DNA of 35,134 bases, taken from Nocardiopsis salina YIM 90010. Lineage in GTDB: Bacteria > Actinomycetota > Actinomycetes > Streptosporangiales > Streptosporangiaceae. Where the stretch lies: the NCBI RefSeq assembly GCF_000341025.1, contig NZ_ANBF01000127.1, positions 1 through 35,134 of the forward strand, given 5' to 3'. Within the stretch, counting starts at the first letter, position 1. Every line of letters starts with the position of its first letter. Shown here piece by piece: positions 1-8,175 of this stretch. Made by a program: the position numbers and the translations under genes. The notes below the pieces were generated by a model. The model was not told where the DNA came from and did no database searches. It saw nothing but the letters and a program-made list of their open reading frames with translations.

Positions 1-1078
1 ACACGCTGAACGTGCCGCCGCTCATCTCCTGCGGCTTGAGCTTGCCGTCACGGGCCTTGCCGGCCAGCTCACGCGTGTTCGTGGCGATGTCCGACAGCGT
101 CGCCTTGTCGGTGTCGTGCAGGACCGGAACGACCAGGCCGGCGTCCACGGCCACGGCGACACCCACGTTGATGCGGTTGTGCTGCAGCAGCTTGTCGTCG
201 ACCCAGGAGGCGTTGACGGCCGGGTGCAGCTTCAGTGCCGTCGCGCAGGCCTTGACGATGAGGTCGTTGAAGCTGACCTTCACGCCGGTGTCGGCCAGCT
301 GGCCGTTGATCTGCGAACGGAACGCCTTGAGCGCCTCCGCGTCGATCGTGCGGCGCAGGTAGAAGTGCGGCACGGTCTGCTTGCTCTCGGTCAGGCGGCG
401 CGCGATGACCTTGCGCACGTTGCTGACCTTGAGCTCCTCCGAGTCGCGGCCGTCGTCGAACGACTGGCTCGCGGCCGGGGCGGCGGGCGCCGGCTTGCTC
501 TCCTGCGCGGCGGCCGGGGCCTGCTCCTGGGCGGGCTGACCCTCCTTGGCGGCCGCCTCGATGTCGGCGCGCACGATACGGCCCTTGGGCCCGGAACCCT
601 GGATCGAGTTGATGTCCAGGCCGTACTCCTTGGCCAGGCGCCGGGCCAGCGGCGAGGTGCGCGGGCGCTCGGCCGGGCCGGACCCGCTCGGGGCCGGGGC
701 CGCCTCGGTCTCCGCCTTGCCCTCGGCCGGCTCCTCGGCCTCGGCCTCCTCGGCCTTCTCCTCGGACGAGCCGGTCTCCTCGGTCTCCTCGGCCTCCTCG
801 GAGGGCGCGGCGCCGCCGCCGGACTCCTCGGGCACAGCGTCCGGGGAGTCGCCCAGGATGCCGATGACCTCACCGATCGGGACGGTGTCGCCCTCGGAGA
901 CGTTCTGCTTGATCAGGTAGCCGTCGTCGAAGGCCTCGTACTCCATGACGGCCTTGTCGGTCTCGATCTCGAGCAGCACGTCACCGGATTCGACCTTGTC
1001 GCCGACCTTCTTGACCCAGCTGCTGATGACGCCTTCCTCCATGGTGTCGGAGAGGCGCGGCATGTGGATCTCGCTCAT
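1..1078 (-). CDS. pdhC: Pyruvate dehydrogenase E2 (dihydrolipoamide acetyltransferase), 3' end cut by window edge
   Basis: E2 core subunit of a 2-oxoacid dehydrogenase complex, which transfers acetyl groups from lipoyl-lysine to CoA. The sequence begins MSEIHMPRLSDTMEEG. It has one lipoyl domain (lysine in the motif ETDKAVMEYEA, about residue 44), then a long Glu/Ala/Pro linker, then a peripheral subunit-binding domain (RTSPLARRLAKEYGLDI, about 165-200). The start of the catalytic acyltransferase domain follows (VRKVIARRLTESKQTVPHF, later VKVSFNDLIVKA). The C-terminal HxxxD catalytic motif lies outside the window, so about 359 codons are visible. The ATG is preceded by GAGGGAG at good spacing, 11 bp after the pdhB stop, so it is the third gene of an A-B-C operon. 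A branched-chain or acetoin E2 is possible, but the E1 alpha upstream favours pyruvate. Confidence 0.93.
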   Translation of the reverse strand, partial: MSEIHMPRLSDTMEEGVISSWVKKVGDKVESGDVLLEIETDKAVMEYEAFDDGYLIKQNVSEGDTVPIGEVIGILGDSPDAVPEESGGGAAPSEEAEETEETGSSEEKAEEAEAEEPAEGKAETEAAPAPSGSGPAERPRTSPLARRLAKEYGLDINSIQGSGPKGRIVRADIEAAAKEGQPAQEQAPAAAQESKPAPAAPAASQSFDDGRDSEELKVSNVRKVIARRLTESKQTVPHFYLRRTIDAEALKAFRSQINGQLADTGVKVSFNDLIVKACATALKLHPAVNASWVDDKLLQHNRINVGVAVAVDAGLVVPVLHDTDKATLSDIATNTRELAGKARDGKLKPQEMSGGTFSV

Positions 1079-1089
1079 TGGTACTCCCT

Positions 1090-2106
1090 CTACCCGACCC
1101 GTTTGCCGACGGCGCTCAGGGTCTCCTTGATGGCGGTGCTGATCGACTCCACGCCCGGCAGCGCGGCGGTCTCCAGCGGCTTGGCGTACGGCATGGGCAC
1201 CTCGGCCATGGCGACCCGGCGCACCGGGGCGTCCAGGTAGTCGAAGGCGCCCTCCTGGATCGACGCGGCGATCTCGGCACCGATGCCGTAGGTCAGCCAG
1301 TCGTCCTCGCAGATCACCGCGGAACCGGTCTTCTTCACCGAGTCCACGAAGGTCTGGCGGTCGAGGGGGCGGAGGCTGCGCAGGTCGACGACCTCGACGC
1401 TGATGTCCTCCTCTTCCTGCAGCTTCTCGGCGACCTGGTTGGCCACAGTCGCCATGCGGGAGTAACCGATGAGGGTGATGTCGGAGCCCTCGCGTGCGAC
1501 CCCGGCGCGGCCGATGGTGGCGACGTCGTCGTTCTCGGCCTCGGCGTAGTCGTCGGGGACCTCGCCCTTGGAGTTGTACAGGCCCAGGTTCTCCAGGAAC
1601 AGCACCGGGTCGTCGTCACGGATGGCCGCGCGCAGCATCGAGGAGGCCTCGGCAGGTGTGCTGGGCGCCATCACCTTGAGGCCGGGGATGAAGGAGTAGA
1701 ACAGCTCGATGTTCTGCGAGTGGGTCGCACCGAGCTGCTGTCCGCCGCCGCCCGGGGTGCGGATGACCATCGGCACGCTGGTCTGGCCGCCGAACATGCC
1801 GTAGATCTTGGCGGCGTGGTTGATGATCTGGTCGATCGCGATGAGCGAGAAGTTGATCGTCATCAGCTCGACGACCGGGCGCAGACCGAGCATGGCCGAA
1901 CCGACGGCCGCGCCGACGAAGCCCTCCTCGGCGATGGGGGTGTCGCGCACCCGCTTGGGGCCGAACTCGTTGAGCAGGCCCTCGGTGATCTTGTAGGAGC
2001 CCTCGAAGAGACCGATCTCCTCGCCGATGACGTAGACGTTGTCGTCACGGACCATCTCGGCGCGGAGCGTGTCCCGTAGAGCCTGGCGATAAGTGATCAC
2101 AGACAT
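1090..2106 (-). CDS. pdhB: Pyruvate dehydrogenase E1 component, beta subunit
   Basis: Beta subunit of the thiamine-diphosphate-dependent E1 heterotetramer, which decarboxylates pyruvate and acetylates the E2 lipoyl group. It has 338 residues, the normal family length. The N-terminal pyrimidine-binding domain has the conserved IGEEIGLFEG and DTPIAEEGFVGAAVG segments; the glutamates in the latter include the cofactor-activating residue of the family. The C-terminal transketolase-C domain follows (VVDLRSLRPLDRQTFVDSVK). The ATG at 2106 has AGGAGAGAG upstream. The gene begins 15 bp after the pdhA stop and is followed closely by the E2 gene, so the three are presumably one transcript. Confidence 0.95.
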   Translation of the reverse strand: MSVITYRQALRDTLRAEMVRDDNVYVIGEEIGLFEGSYKITEGLLNEFGPKRVRDTPIAEEGFVGAAVGSAMLGLRPVVELMTINFSLIAIDQIINHAAKIYGMFGGQTSVPMVIRTPGGGGQQLGATHSQNIELFYSFIPGLKVMAPSTPAEASSMLRAAIRDDDPVLFLENLGLYNSKGEVPDDYAEAENDDVATIGRAGVAREGSDITLIGYSRMATVANQVAEKLQEEEDISVEVVDLRSLRPLDRQTFVDSVKKTGSAVICEDDWLTYGIGAEIAASIQEGAFDYLDAPVRRVAMAEVPMPYAKPLETAALPGVESISTAIKETLSAVGKRVG

Positions 2107-2121
2107 GTGTTGTTCTCTCTC

Positions 2122-3228
2122 CTAGTCCGCGAACACCGGGTCGGCCGGCATGCGCCGCGACTCGTTGGGCACCGGGGTGGCGTACGTGTAGTCGAAGAGC
2201 GTGGAGACGTCCGGGTGGGGGCTGTTCTCCGCGAAGTCGGCGGCCTCGGCGACACGCTCCTTGACGGAGGCGGCGATCTCCTCGCGGCCCTCCTCACTGA
2301 GCACGTCGGCCTTGGTGAGCTGATCGCCGAAGATCGCGACCGGGTCGTTCTCCTTGGCCCGGGCCTCGTCCTTCTGCTCCTGCGTGCGGTACTTGGCCGG
2401 GTCCACGACGGAGTGGCCCTTCATGCGGTAGCTCCAGGCCTCCAGCAGGAACGGCGTCTGCTCCTCGCGGGCACGCTCGACCAGCCGGGTGGCGGCGTCG
2501 CGCACGGCCAGGACGTCGCGGCCGTCGACGCGCTCGCCCTCGATGCGGAACGCGGAGCCGCGCTTGTACAGATCGGGCTCGGCGGAGGACATGTCGACGG
2601 TGGTGCCCATGCCGGTGAAGTTGTTGACCACAACGAACACGATCGGCAGGTTCCAGAGCTTGGCGATGTTGAGCGTCTCGTGCCAGGCGCCGATGTTGGT
2701 GGTGCCGTCGCCCATCTGGCACATAACGACGTCGTCGGTCTCCCGGTAGGAGACGGCGAGCGCCGCACCGGCGGCCAGGGGCAGCTGCCCGCCGACGATG
2801 CCGTATCCGCCGAGCATCCGGGTCTCGGTGTCGTACATGTGCATGGAGCCGCCCCACCCCTTGGCGACACCGTCCTTGCGGCCGTAGAGCTCGGCCATGA
2901 CCCGCTTGGGGTCCATGCCCTTCTCGATGGCGTAACCGTGGTCGCGGTAGTTGGTGTAGAGGTAGTCGGTCTCTCGCAGGGCCGACATCAGGCCGACGAC
3001 GGTGGCTTCCTCGCCGAGGTTGAGGTGGCAGTAACCACCGATCCTGGCCTGTGTGTAGGCCTGGGAGGTGCGCTCCTCGAACCGCCGGATGAACAGCATC
3101 CGCCGGTAGAGGTCGAGGAGGGCGTCTGGGTTCTCGTTGGCGATGCCGGAGGTGTCCTTGCGGCTGTTGCGCCGCCGGGACCCGGAGGCCTTGGCGGAGC
3201 CGCCCTTCGGCTTGGCCGTGTCAGCCAT
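2122..3228 (-). CDS. pdhA: Pyruvate dehydrogenase E1 component, alpha subunit
   Basis: Alpha subunit of E1, which carries the ThDP pyrophosphate-Mg site. The ThDP motif MGDGTTNIGAWHETLNIA, ending in VVNNFTG (GDG-x-NN class), is plain. The MKGHSVVDPAKYRTQEQ loop is characteristic of pyruvate dehydrogenase E1 alpha and argues against an acetoin or branched-chain enzyme. The start chosen is ATG 3228 (MADTAKPKGG), because GAAAGG lies about 8 nt upstream. A longer frame is open upstream but has no better site. The first 35 residues are Lys/Ser/Arg-rich and probably disordered. At 368 aa the length is normal. It is the first gene of the pdhABC operon and lies downstream of a GntR regulator on the same strand. 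Confidence 0.94.
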   Translation of the reverse strand: MADTAKPKGGSAKASGSRRRNSRKDTSGIANENPDALLDLYRRMLFIRRFEERTSQAYTQARIGGYCHLNLGEEATVVGLMSALRETDYLYTNYRDHGYAIEKGMDPKRVMAELYGRKDGVAKGWGGSMHMYDTETRMLGGYGIVGGQLPLAAGAALAVSYRETDDVVMCQMGDGTTNIGAWHETLNIAKLWNLPIVFVVVNNFTGMGTTVDMSSAEPDLYKRGSAFRIEGERVDGRDVLAVRDAATRLVERAREEQTPFLLEAWSYRMKGHSVVDPAKYRTQEQKDEARAKENDPVAIFGDQLTKADVLSEEGREEIAASVKERVAEAADFAENSPHPDVSTLFDYTYATPVPNESRRMPADPVFAD

Positions 3229-3606
3229 GGTGTGCCTTTCTTCGTACGAGAAGACCTGGTGCCCCGTCCTGTGGGCCGGGGGGGCCAGGTTCGCCGTGGC
3301 CCGCGGTCGTACGTGGCCGTGGCGTGTGCCGCCGCCTGGCTCAGATGGAGGCGGCACGATGTGGCTGGTGCGGGCACGCGCCGTGGGAACCGTGGCCGGT
3401 GTCTTCCCCGACGCGGCGAGCGCGGGCCGGTGTGCTCTTGTCTCGACCGGACCCGTGACCGCATTGCTTCCCGGTCTCCGGTGCCCTATTCAGTGTGACG
3501 TGTGTCGCGCACACTCTAATGACTGATCGATGATCGATCAATACGAGTTTACGACAGATGCCCGATTTTCAGGTGACCGGGCAGGTCAGCGGGTGGGTGT
3601 CTCAGG
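3229..3606. other. pdhA leader and promoter region (no gene)
   Basis: This 378-bp gap lies between the GntR gene and pdhA. It holds the promoter/operator at 3513-3541 described separately, then about 275 nt of presumed 5' leader before the pdhA ATG. The leader is G/C-rich with no recognisable riboswitch or convincing small reading frame. Confidence 0.5.
3513..3541 (-). promoter_or_regulatory. Putative pdhA promoter with embedded GntR-type operator
   Basis: Read on the minus strand, a TTGATC -35-like hexamer (3536-3541) and a TAGAGT -10-like hexamer (3513-3518) are separated by exactly 17 nt. A perfect 17-bp palindrome, TGATCGATGATCGATCA (3524-3540, arms TGATCGAT/ATCGATCA), lies in the spacer and overlaps the -35. 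A dyad of this size is typical of FCD/GntR dimer operators, and the GntR gene starts about 740 bp away. Repression by occlusion of RNA polymerase is the inferred mode. Confidence 0.6.
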
Positions 3607-4284
3607 TCACTGCGCCTTCTCCGTGGAGCGCATGGCCGCCTCGACGTAGTTGAGGACGTGGTCGCTGAGCATCTGTCCGACCTCCGGGTCGCGGTTCCGG
3701 AAGGCCTCGGCGATCTGGGCGTGATCGACCGCCTTGGCGTGCAGCTCCATGTCGAGCCAGCGCACGGACAGAGCGGTCCACACCTCCACGCCCAACGACT
3801 CCCAGGTGTGCATGAGCACGCTGTTGTCGGCGGCGCGCACGACCTCGCGGTGGAACTCCACGCTGTGCCGGATCTGCTCGGCGACGTCACCGCGCGCCGT
3901 CGCGCACTGCAGTGCTTCGACCTCGCGCTCGAGCGGGGCGGGGTCGGTGGCGAGGGTGCCGGCGGCCAACTGTGCCGCGACCAGCTCTAGACCGGCGCGG
4001 ACGGGGTAGATCTCCGCCATGTCCTGCACACCGAAGGCGCGTACACGTGCGCCCTTGTTCGGCACGGTCTCGATGAGGCGCAGGGTCTCCAGCTCCCGGA
4101 GGGCCTCACGGACCGGTGCCTGGCTGACCTTGAGCTCCGTGGCCACACGGCGTTCGACGATGCGCTCACCCGGTTTCCACCGGCCGGACAGCAACCCCTC
4201 GACCAGAACCTGCCGGATCTGCTCCCGCAACGGCTCTCGGGCCAGTTTCGAGGGGTCCTCCGGCAACTGTGGGAGGTCGACCAT
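3607..4284 (-). CDS. GntR family (FadR/FCD) transcriptional regulator
   Basis: The protein has 225 residues. The N-terminal GntR winged helix spans about residues 15-80 (PLREQIRQVLVEGLLSGRWK, GERIVERRVATELKVSQAPV, REALRELETLRLIETVPNKG). The C-terminal all-helical FCD ligand-binding domain spans about 90-215 (EFHREVVRAADNSVL and a late DHVLNYVEA, with histidines at metal-site positions common in FCD domains). ATG 4284 is chosen because GGAAGGGAC lies just upstream; the frame stays open further upstream without a better site. It lies immediately upstream of pdhABC on the same strand, so local control of pyruvate oxidation is likely, with an organic acid as a plausible effector. It differs from E. 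coli PdhR in sequence, so the pdhR symbol is not assigned. Confidence 0.9.
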   Translation of the reverse strand: MVDLPQLPEDPSKLAREPLREQIRQVLVEGLLSGRWKPGERIVERRVATELKVSQAPVREALRELETLRLIETVPNKGARVRAFGVQDMAEIYPVRAGLELVAAQLAAGTLATDPAPLEREVEALQCATARGDVAEQIRHSVEFHREVVRAADNSVLMHTWESLGVEVWTALSVRWLDMELHAKAVDHAQIAEAFRNRDPEVGQMLSDHVLNYVEAAMRSTEKAQ

Positions 4285-4901
4285 CCAGGTCCCTTCCGTC
4301 GCTCGGTCCGCCCGCGGTCGACGCGGGGGCCGGTTGGGTGAGTGTCGTACAAGCTCTCTGAAGACTGCCACACGGCGGTGTGGTGAAGAGACGTCCGGGT
4401 GTACTGCGCTCACGAAAGCATCACGGAAAGGTATCGTGGTGGTCAACATGGTGCCGTGGTGCGGTGCTTCCCGGTCCGCCCGCGGAGGGTGGCGGGCGGG
4501 GTGTGGCGCACGACGCCGCCCCGGAGCGGAGGGTCCGGGTAGTCTCGACTGTCGGCAATATCCACACAATGCCGTGCGAAATGTGATCAACGCTACGGCG
4601 ATGCAACAGGCGAGAACGCCTTGAGCTGCGCGTACGGCACGACAGGTGTGCCAGGTGCGCACGCGGGCGCGACTCGGCACCAGAGAAGGCCTCGGAGGGG
4701 CAGGGCGACGGGGAGTCACGAACGACGTGAACCTGTCGCCGGGTCCGGCCGTCGAAGAAGAGGGAACGGGTGTTCGGCCCGCATTCCAGCGCAGTCGGCC
4801 ACCCCGAGGACGTCAGACCAGGATCGAAAGCCGCGGCCAGCCCGTCCCCCACACGCTTGCGCCACAGGCCAGCCCACGACGTGTGAGACAGCACCGAGTA
4901 C
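4285..4901. other. Non-coding stretch upstream of gntR and the PAP2 gene
   Basis: This 617-bp gap lies between divergent genes. Open frames here have poor codon bias and no recognisable domains. An inverted repeat, CCACAC-GGCG-GTGTGG (4368-4383), lies about 84 bp upstream of the GntR start and could be an operator. Nothing else stands out. Confidence 0.4.
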
Positions 4902-5774
4902 ATGACGCATTCTTCGCGGACCCGACATTCGCGGTCCCCACAAACCAGCCGACCACGTGACGGGGCCAGACGCCGCCCCGCCCCGGGGCCCTACAGCGGA
5001 CCCATCCCGGTCGTGCGGACCAATGAGTTCGCACCCGGGCCCCCGATCGTGCGCACGGTCAAGTGGCCCAGCGTCAGCGAGATCGCGTGGGGCATGGCCT
5101 CGGACCGCATCGCGATCGTCCTGGCCGTGGGGCTCATCGTCATGACCATGCTGGCCGCCGGGCCGCTCCACCCGGTCGACCACTTCCTGAACAGCTTCGA
5201 GCGGCCACTGTGGGACCACGTGCGCGAGCCGCTCATCTACTCCCTGGACAACCTGGCGTCGCGTTACAGCGCGCTGCCGGTCCTGGGGGTGGTGGCGCTC
5301 CAGCTGGCGTACTGGCACCGCAGTTGGCGACCGATCGTTCTCGGCGCGGTCGGCGTCGTGGGCATGATGTCGCTCGTGTCGATGATGAAGCTGGCCATCA
5401 ACCGGGGCCACGCCAAGTACGGGGTGGCGGAGTTCTTCTCCGGGCCCGGCAACGTGGCGTTCCCGTCGGGGCACGGTGCGAACGCCATCCTCATCTACGG
5501 GTTGGTTCTGTTCCTCATCATCCGGTTCGGAGCGGCTCGGCCGCACGTGATCCGGTGTCTGGCGTACGCGATCGTGGTCATCGCCCTGATCCAGTCGATG
5601 GTCTCGATCTACCTGCAGTTCCACTGGTTCTCCGACCTGGCCACCGGGATGGTCGCCGGCGGTCTGGCGCTGCGGTTGACCATCCGGCTGGACCGGATGA
5701 TCCCGCACGGGCGGACCGTGGAGTGGTGGCCCTGGTACGGGCGCAGACCGGAGAACGAGCTCATCGAGAACTGA
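4902..5774 (+). CDS. PAP2-superfamily integral membrane protein with degenerate phosphatase motifs
   Basis: This 290-residue protein has a roughly 65-residue polar, Arg/Pro-rich N-terminus, then about six hydrophobic segments. PAP2 (type 2 phosphatidic acid phosphatase) motifs are recognisable: a KLAINRGHAKYG segment as motif 1, PSGHGAN as motif 2, and VSIYLQFHWFSDLATG as motif 3 with the His and Asp retained. The family norm is K-x6-R-P, PSGH and S-R-x5-H-x3-D. Here the motif 1 spacing is short, its Pro is missing, and the motif 3 Arg is replaced by Ser. A lipid-phosphate or undecaprenyl-pyrophosphate phosphatase role is therefore uncertain. The start is also uncertain because no strong ribosome binding site precedes ATG 4902. 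Confidence 0.78.
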   Translation: MTHSSRTRHSRSPQTSRPRDGARRRPAPGPYSGPIPVVRTNEFAPGPPIVRTVKWPSVSEIAWGMASDRIAIVLAVGLIVMTMLAAGPLHPVDHFLNSFERPLWDHVREPLIYSLDNLASRYSALPVLGVVALQLAYWHRSWRPIVLGAVGVVGMMSLVSMMKLAINRGHAKYGVAEFFSGPGNVAFPSGHGANAILIYGLVLFLIIRFGAARPHVIRCLAYAIVVIALIQSMVSIYLQFHWFSDLATGMVAGGLALRLTIRLDRMIPHGRTVEWWPWYGRRPENELIEN

Positions 5775-5791
5775 CACGTGACGTAGCAGTG

Positions 5792-5823
5792 GTGCCCGTC
5801 CGGCCCCAGGGCCGGGCGGGCAC
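5792..5823 (+). terminator. Intrinsic terminator-like hairpin after the PAP2 gene
   Basis: The stem has about 15 bp. GTGCCCGTCCGGCCC pairs with GGGCCGGGCGGGCAC with one G-T wobble, and the loop is very short. It begins 18 nt after the stop codon and is followed by a modestly T-rich run. It separates the PAP2 gene from the copper ATPase promoter. Confidence 0.7.
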
Positions 5824-5851
5824 TTCTCTGTGTTCGGGGCTTGTGGATGGA

Positions 5852-5868
5852 ATACCCCATGGGGGTAT
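5852..5868. promoter_or_regulatory. CsoR-like copper operator 1
   Basis: ATACCCCATGGGGGTAT is a near-perfect dyad matching the known CsoR operator form (TACCCC...GGGGTA). It lies about 90 bp upstream of the P-type ATPase start. No csoR gene is present in the window, so the regulator would act in trans. Confidence 0.75.
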
Positions 5869-5917
5869 ATTGCTTCAGGTGGCGGCGCGCCGGACCAGGT
5901 CGACGTCCGCTCGCCGG

Positions 5918-5933
5918 ATACCCCCTATGGGTA
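5918..5933. promoter_or_regulatory. CsoR-like copper operator 2
   Basis: ATACCCCCTATGGGTA is a second, slightly less symmetric CsoR-type dyad 25 bp upstream of the ATPase ATG. Together with operator 1 it predicts copper-responsive derepression. The ribosome binding site GGAGGGAG lies between this site and the start codon. Confidence 0.72.
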
Positions 5934-5957
5934 CATTGACGCCGGAGGGAGACACCC

Positions 5958-8018
5958 ATGAGCGCAGGCGAACACGGGACACACCAGGCCCACGACCACG
6001 GAGAACACGGGGGTGCCGACCACTCGGGGCACGGGGGCCACGGGCACGGAGGGCACGGGGACCACGCCGCGATTTTCCGCGTGCGGTTCTGGTGGAGCCT
6101 CGTGCTCGCCCTGCCGGTGGTCCTCACCAGCCACATGATCGCCGGGTGGCTGGGCTACGAGGTGCCCGGCTCCCTCGAGTGGGTGCCGCCGGTGCTGGGC
6201 ACCGTGGTCTACCTCTACGGCGGTTGGCCGTTCCTCGCCGGAGTGTGGCCCGAGGTCAAGGACCGCAGGCCCGGGATGATGACCCTGGTCGCGATGGCCA
6301 TCACGGTCGCGTTCGGCTCCAGCCTCCTCGCGAGCTTCGGGGTCGTCGGAATGCAGCTCGACTTCTGGTGGGAGCTCGTCCTGCTGGTGGTCGTCATGCT
6401 CCTCGGCCACTGGCTCGAGATGCGCGCTCTCGGGCAGGCCTCCGGGGCCCTGGAAGCGCTCGCCGCGCTCCTGCCCGACCGGGCCGAACGCCTCGGCGAC
6501 GACGGTGAGGCCACCGAGGTCGCCGTCGCCGACCTGCAGCTGGGCGACACCGTCCTGGTGCGCTCCGGCGGCCGTGTCCCCGCCGACGGCACCGTCGTCA
6601 GCGGGCGCGCCGCCTTCGACGAATCCATGATCACCGGCGAGTCCACCACCGTCACCCGCACCGACGGCGATCGCGTCGTCGCCGGGACCGTGGCCACAGA
6701 CTCCACCGTGCGTGTGCGCATCGACGCCGTCGGCGAGGACACGACCCTCGCCGGGATCCAGCGGCTGGTGAGCGAGGCCCAGAGTTCACGCTCCCGTTCC
6801 CAGGCCCTGGCGGACCGCGCCGCGGCGCTCCTGTTCTGGTTCGCGCTCGGCGCCGCCGTCATCACCTCGATCGTGTGGACCTCACTCGGGGAGGCCGGGT
6901 CGGCCGTCGAACGCACCGTCACCGTGCTCGTCATCGCCTGCCCCCACGCCCTCGGGCTCGCGATCCCGCTGGTGATAGCGATCTCCACGACCATGTCCGC
7001 GCGCAACGGGATCCTGGTCAAGGACCGTCTGGCGCTCGAACGCACGCGCCTCGTGGACACCGTGCTCTTCGACAAGACGGGAACCCTCACCAAGGGGGCC
7101 CCGGCCGTCAACGGCACCGCCGCCGTCGGTGGCCACACCGAGGACGCCGTACTCGCCCTGGCAGGGGCGGTCGAGTCCGATTCCGAGCATCCGCTGGCCC
7201 GGGCAGTGTTCCGCGCCGCGGGTGAGGCCGGCGACGTCCCGCGGGCGAGCGGTTTCCGGTCCCTGACCGGACGCGGGGTGAGCGCGACCGTCGACGGGCG
7301 CACCGTGCATGTCGGCGGCCCGTCCCTGCTGGAGTCGATGGGTGTGACCGAACCCGCCGACCTCGTCGAACGCACCGACACCTGGCGCTCGCAGGGCTCC
7401 ACCGTGCTGCACGTCGTCGACGACGGTGCGGTCGTGGGTGCTCTGGCGCTTGCCGACGAGGTGCGCCCCGAATCGGCCTCCGCCGTCCAGCAGCTCCAGG
7501 AACAGGGGGTGCGAGTGGCCATGGTCACCGGCGACGCCCGCAACGTCGCCGACGCCGTCGCTGCCCGCCTGGGCCTGGACGAGGTCTTCGCGCAAGTTCT
7601 GCCCGACCAGAAGGACGCCGTCGTCCGCGACCTGCAGGAACGTGGGAACCGGGTCGCGATGGTCGGCGACGGGGTCAACGACGCGCCCGCCCTGGCCCGC
7701 GCCGACATCGGTATTGCGATCGGCGCAGGAACGGACGTGGCCATCGAGTCCGCCGGGGTGGTGCTGGCCTCCGACGACCCGCGCGGGGTCCTGTCTGTGC
7801 GCACCCTGTCCCGGGCGGGCTACCGGAAGATGGTGCAGAACCTCGTCTGGGCGGCGGGGTACAACATCGCCGCGGTGCCGCTGGCAGCGGGTGTGCTCGC
7901 CCCGATCGGGTTCGTGCTCGCGCCCGCTGTCGGTGCGGTGCTCATGAGCATGTCCACGATCATCGTGGCGCTCAATGCCCAGCTGCTGCGCCGGGTGGAC
8001 CTGCGTCCTGGCGATTGA
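5958..8018 (+). CDS. copB: CopB-type (P1B-3) copper-translocating P-type ATPase
   Basis: This 686-residue heavy-metal ATPase exports copper or silver across the membrane. Residues 1-36 are strongly His/Gly-rich, a metal-binding tail typical of the CopB group, in place of CxxC heavy-metal-associated domains. The membrane metal site is CPH (ACPHALGLAIP, about residue 328), not CPC, and the last helices contain MSMSTIIVALNA; both are P1B-3 features. The catalytic set is complete: TGES actuator loop, DKTGTLTKG phosphorylation site (about 372), HP motif (SEHPLARAV), and GDGVNDAP hinge (about 570). ATG 5958 has GGAGGGAG upstream. It stands alone between two terminator-like hairpins and behind two CsoR-like operators, so copper induction is the likely control. 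Confidence 0.95.
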   Translation: MSAGEHGTHQAHDHGEHGGADHSGHGGHGHGGHGDHAAIFRVRFWWSLVLALPVVLTSHMIAGWLGYEVPGSLEWVPPVLGTVVYLYGGWPFLAGVWPEVKDRRPGMMTLVAMAITVAFGSSLLASFGVVGMQLDFWWELVLLVVVMLLGHWLEMRALGQASGALEALAALLPDRAERLGDDGEATEVAVADLQLGDTVLVRSGGRVPADGTVVSGRAAFDESMITGESTTVTRTDGDRVVAGTVATDSTVRVRIDAVGEDTTLAGIQRLVSEAQSSRSRSQALADRAAALLFWFALGAAVITSIVWTSLGEAGSAVERTVTVLVIACPHALGLAIPLVIAISTTMSARNGILVKDRLALERTRLVDTVLFDKTGTLTKGAPAVNGTAAVGGHTEDAVLALAGAVESDSEHPLARAVFRAAGEAGDVPRASGFRSLTGRGVSATVDGRTVHVGGPSLLESMGVTEPADLVERTDTWRSQGSTVLHVVDDGAVVGALALADEVRPESASAVQQLQEQGVRVAMVTGDARNVADAVAARLGLDEVFAQVLPDQKDAVVRDLQERGNRVAMVGDGVNDAPALARADIGIAIGAGTDVAIESAGVVLASDDPRGVLSVRTLSRAGYRKMVQNLVWAAGYNIAAVPLAAGVLAPIGFVLAPAVGAVLMSMSTIIVALNAQLLRRVDLRPGD

Positions 8019-8111
8019 CCGGAGCCGCTCGCGCGTGAGCGGCCGCACAGCGGGAAGACCGTTGCCGTCGCGGGGCGCCCTTCGTGGCGGGAGGCGTTCT
8101 CCGCGTCCGGG

Positions 8112-8141
8112 CCACCGTCCCGATCGGATACGGGACGGTGG
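8112..8141 (+). terminator. Terminator hairpin between copB and the convergent VTC gene
   Basis: A perfect 11-bp stem, CCACCGTCCCG/CGGGACGGTGG, has an 8-nt loop. It lies about 95 bp after the copB stop and about 40 bp from the stop of the convergent VTC gene, so it could act in both directions. Confidence 0.72.
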
Positions 8142-8175
8142 TCCTCCTGCGTGCCGGGCCTGCGGCGTGAACCGG

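Noticed and set aside
116-1240. Long plus-strand frame antisense to pdhC and pdhB
   Set aside because: It is a GC-rich shadow with Arg/Gly/Leu-heavy composition and no domain. The opposite strand encodes clear E2 and E1 beta motifs.
1-3228. Reading the dehydrogenase genes as an acetoin dehydrogenase (acoABC) operon
   Set aside because: The E1 alpha loop GHSVVDPAKYR and the single-lipoyl E2 fit pyruvate dehydrogenase. No acoR or acoX-type gene is adjacent.
3229-3512. Riboswitch in the long pdhA leader
   Set aside because: No conserved riboswitch core (TPP, SAM, cobalamin or others) could be recognised; only unspecific GC hairpins are present.
4621-4905. Small plus-strand frame before the PAP2 gene as a coding sequence
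   Set aside because: Its composition is Arg/Pro/Thr-rich, as in random high-GC frames, and it has no ribosome binding site.
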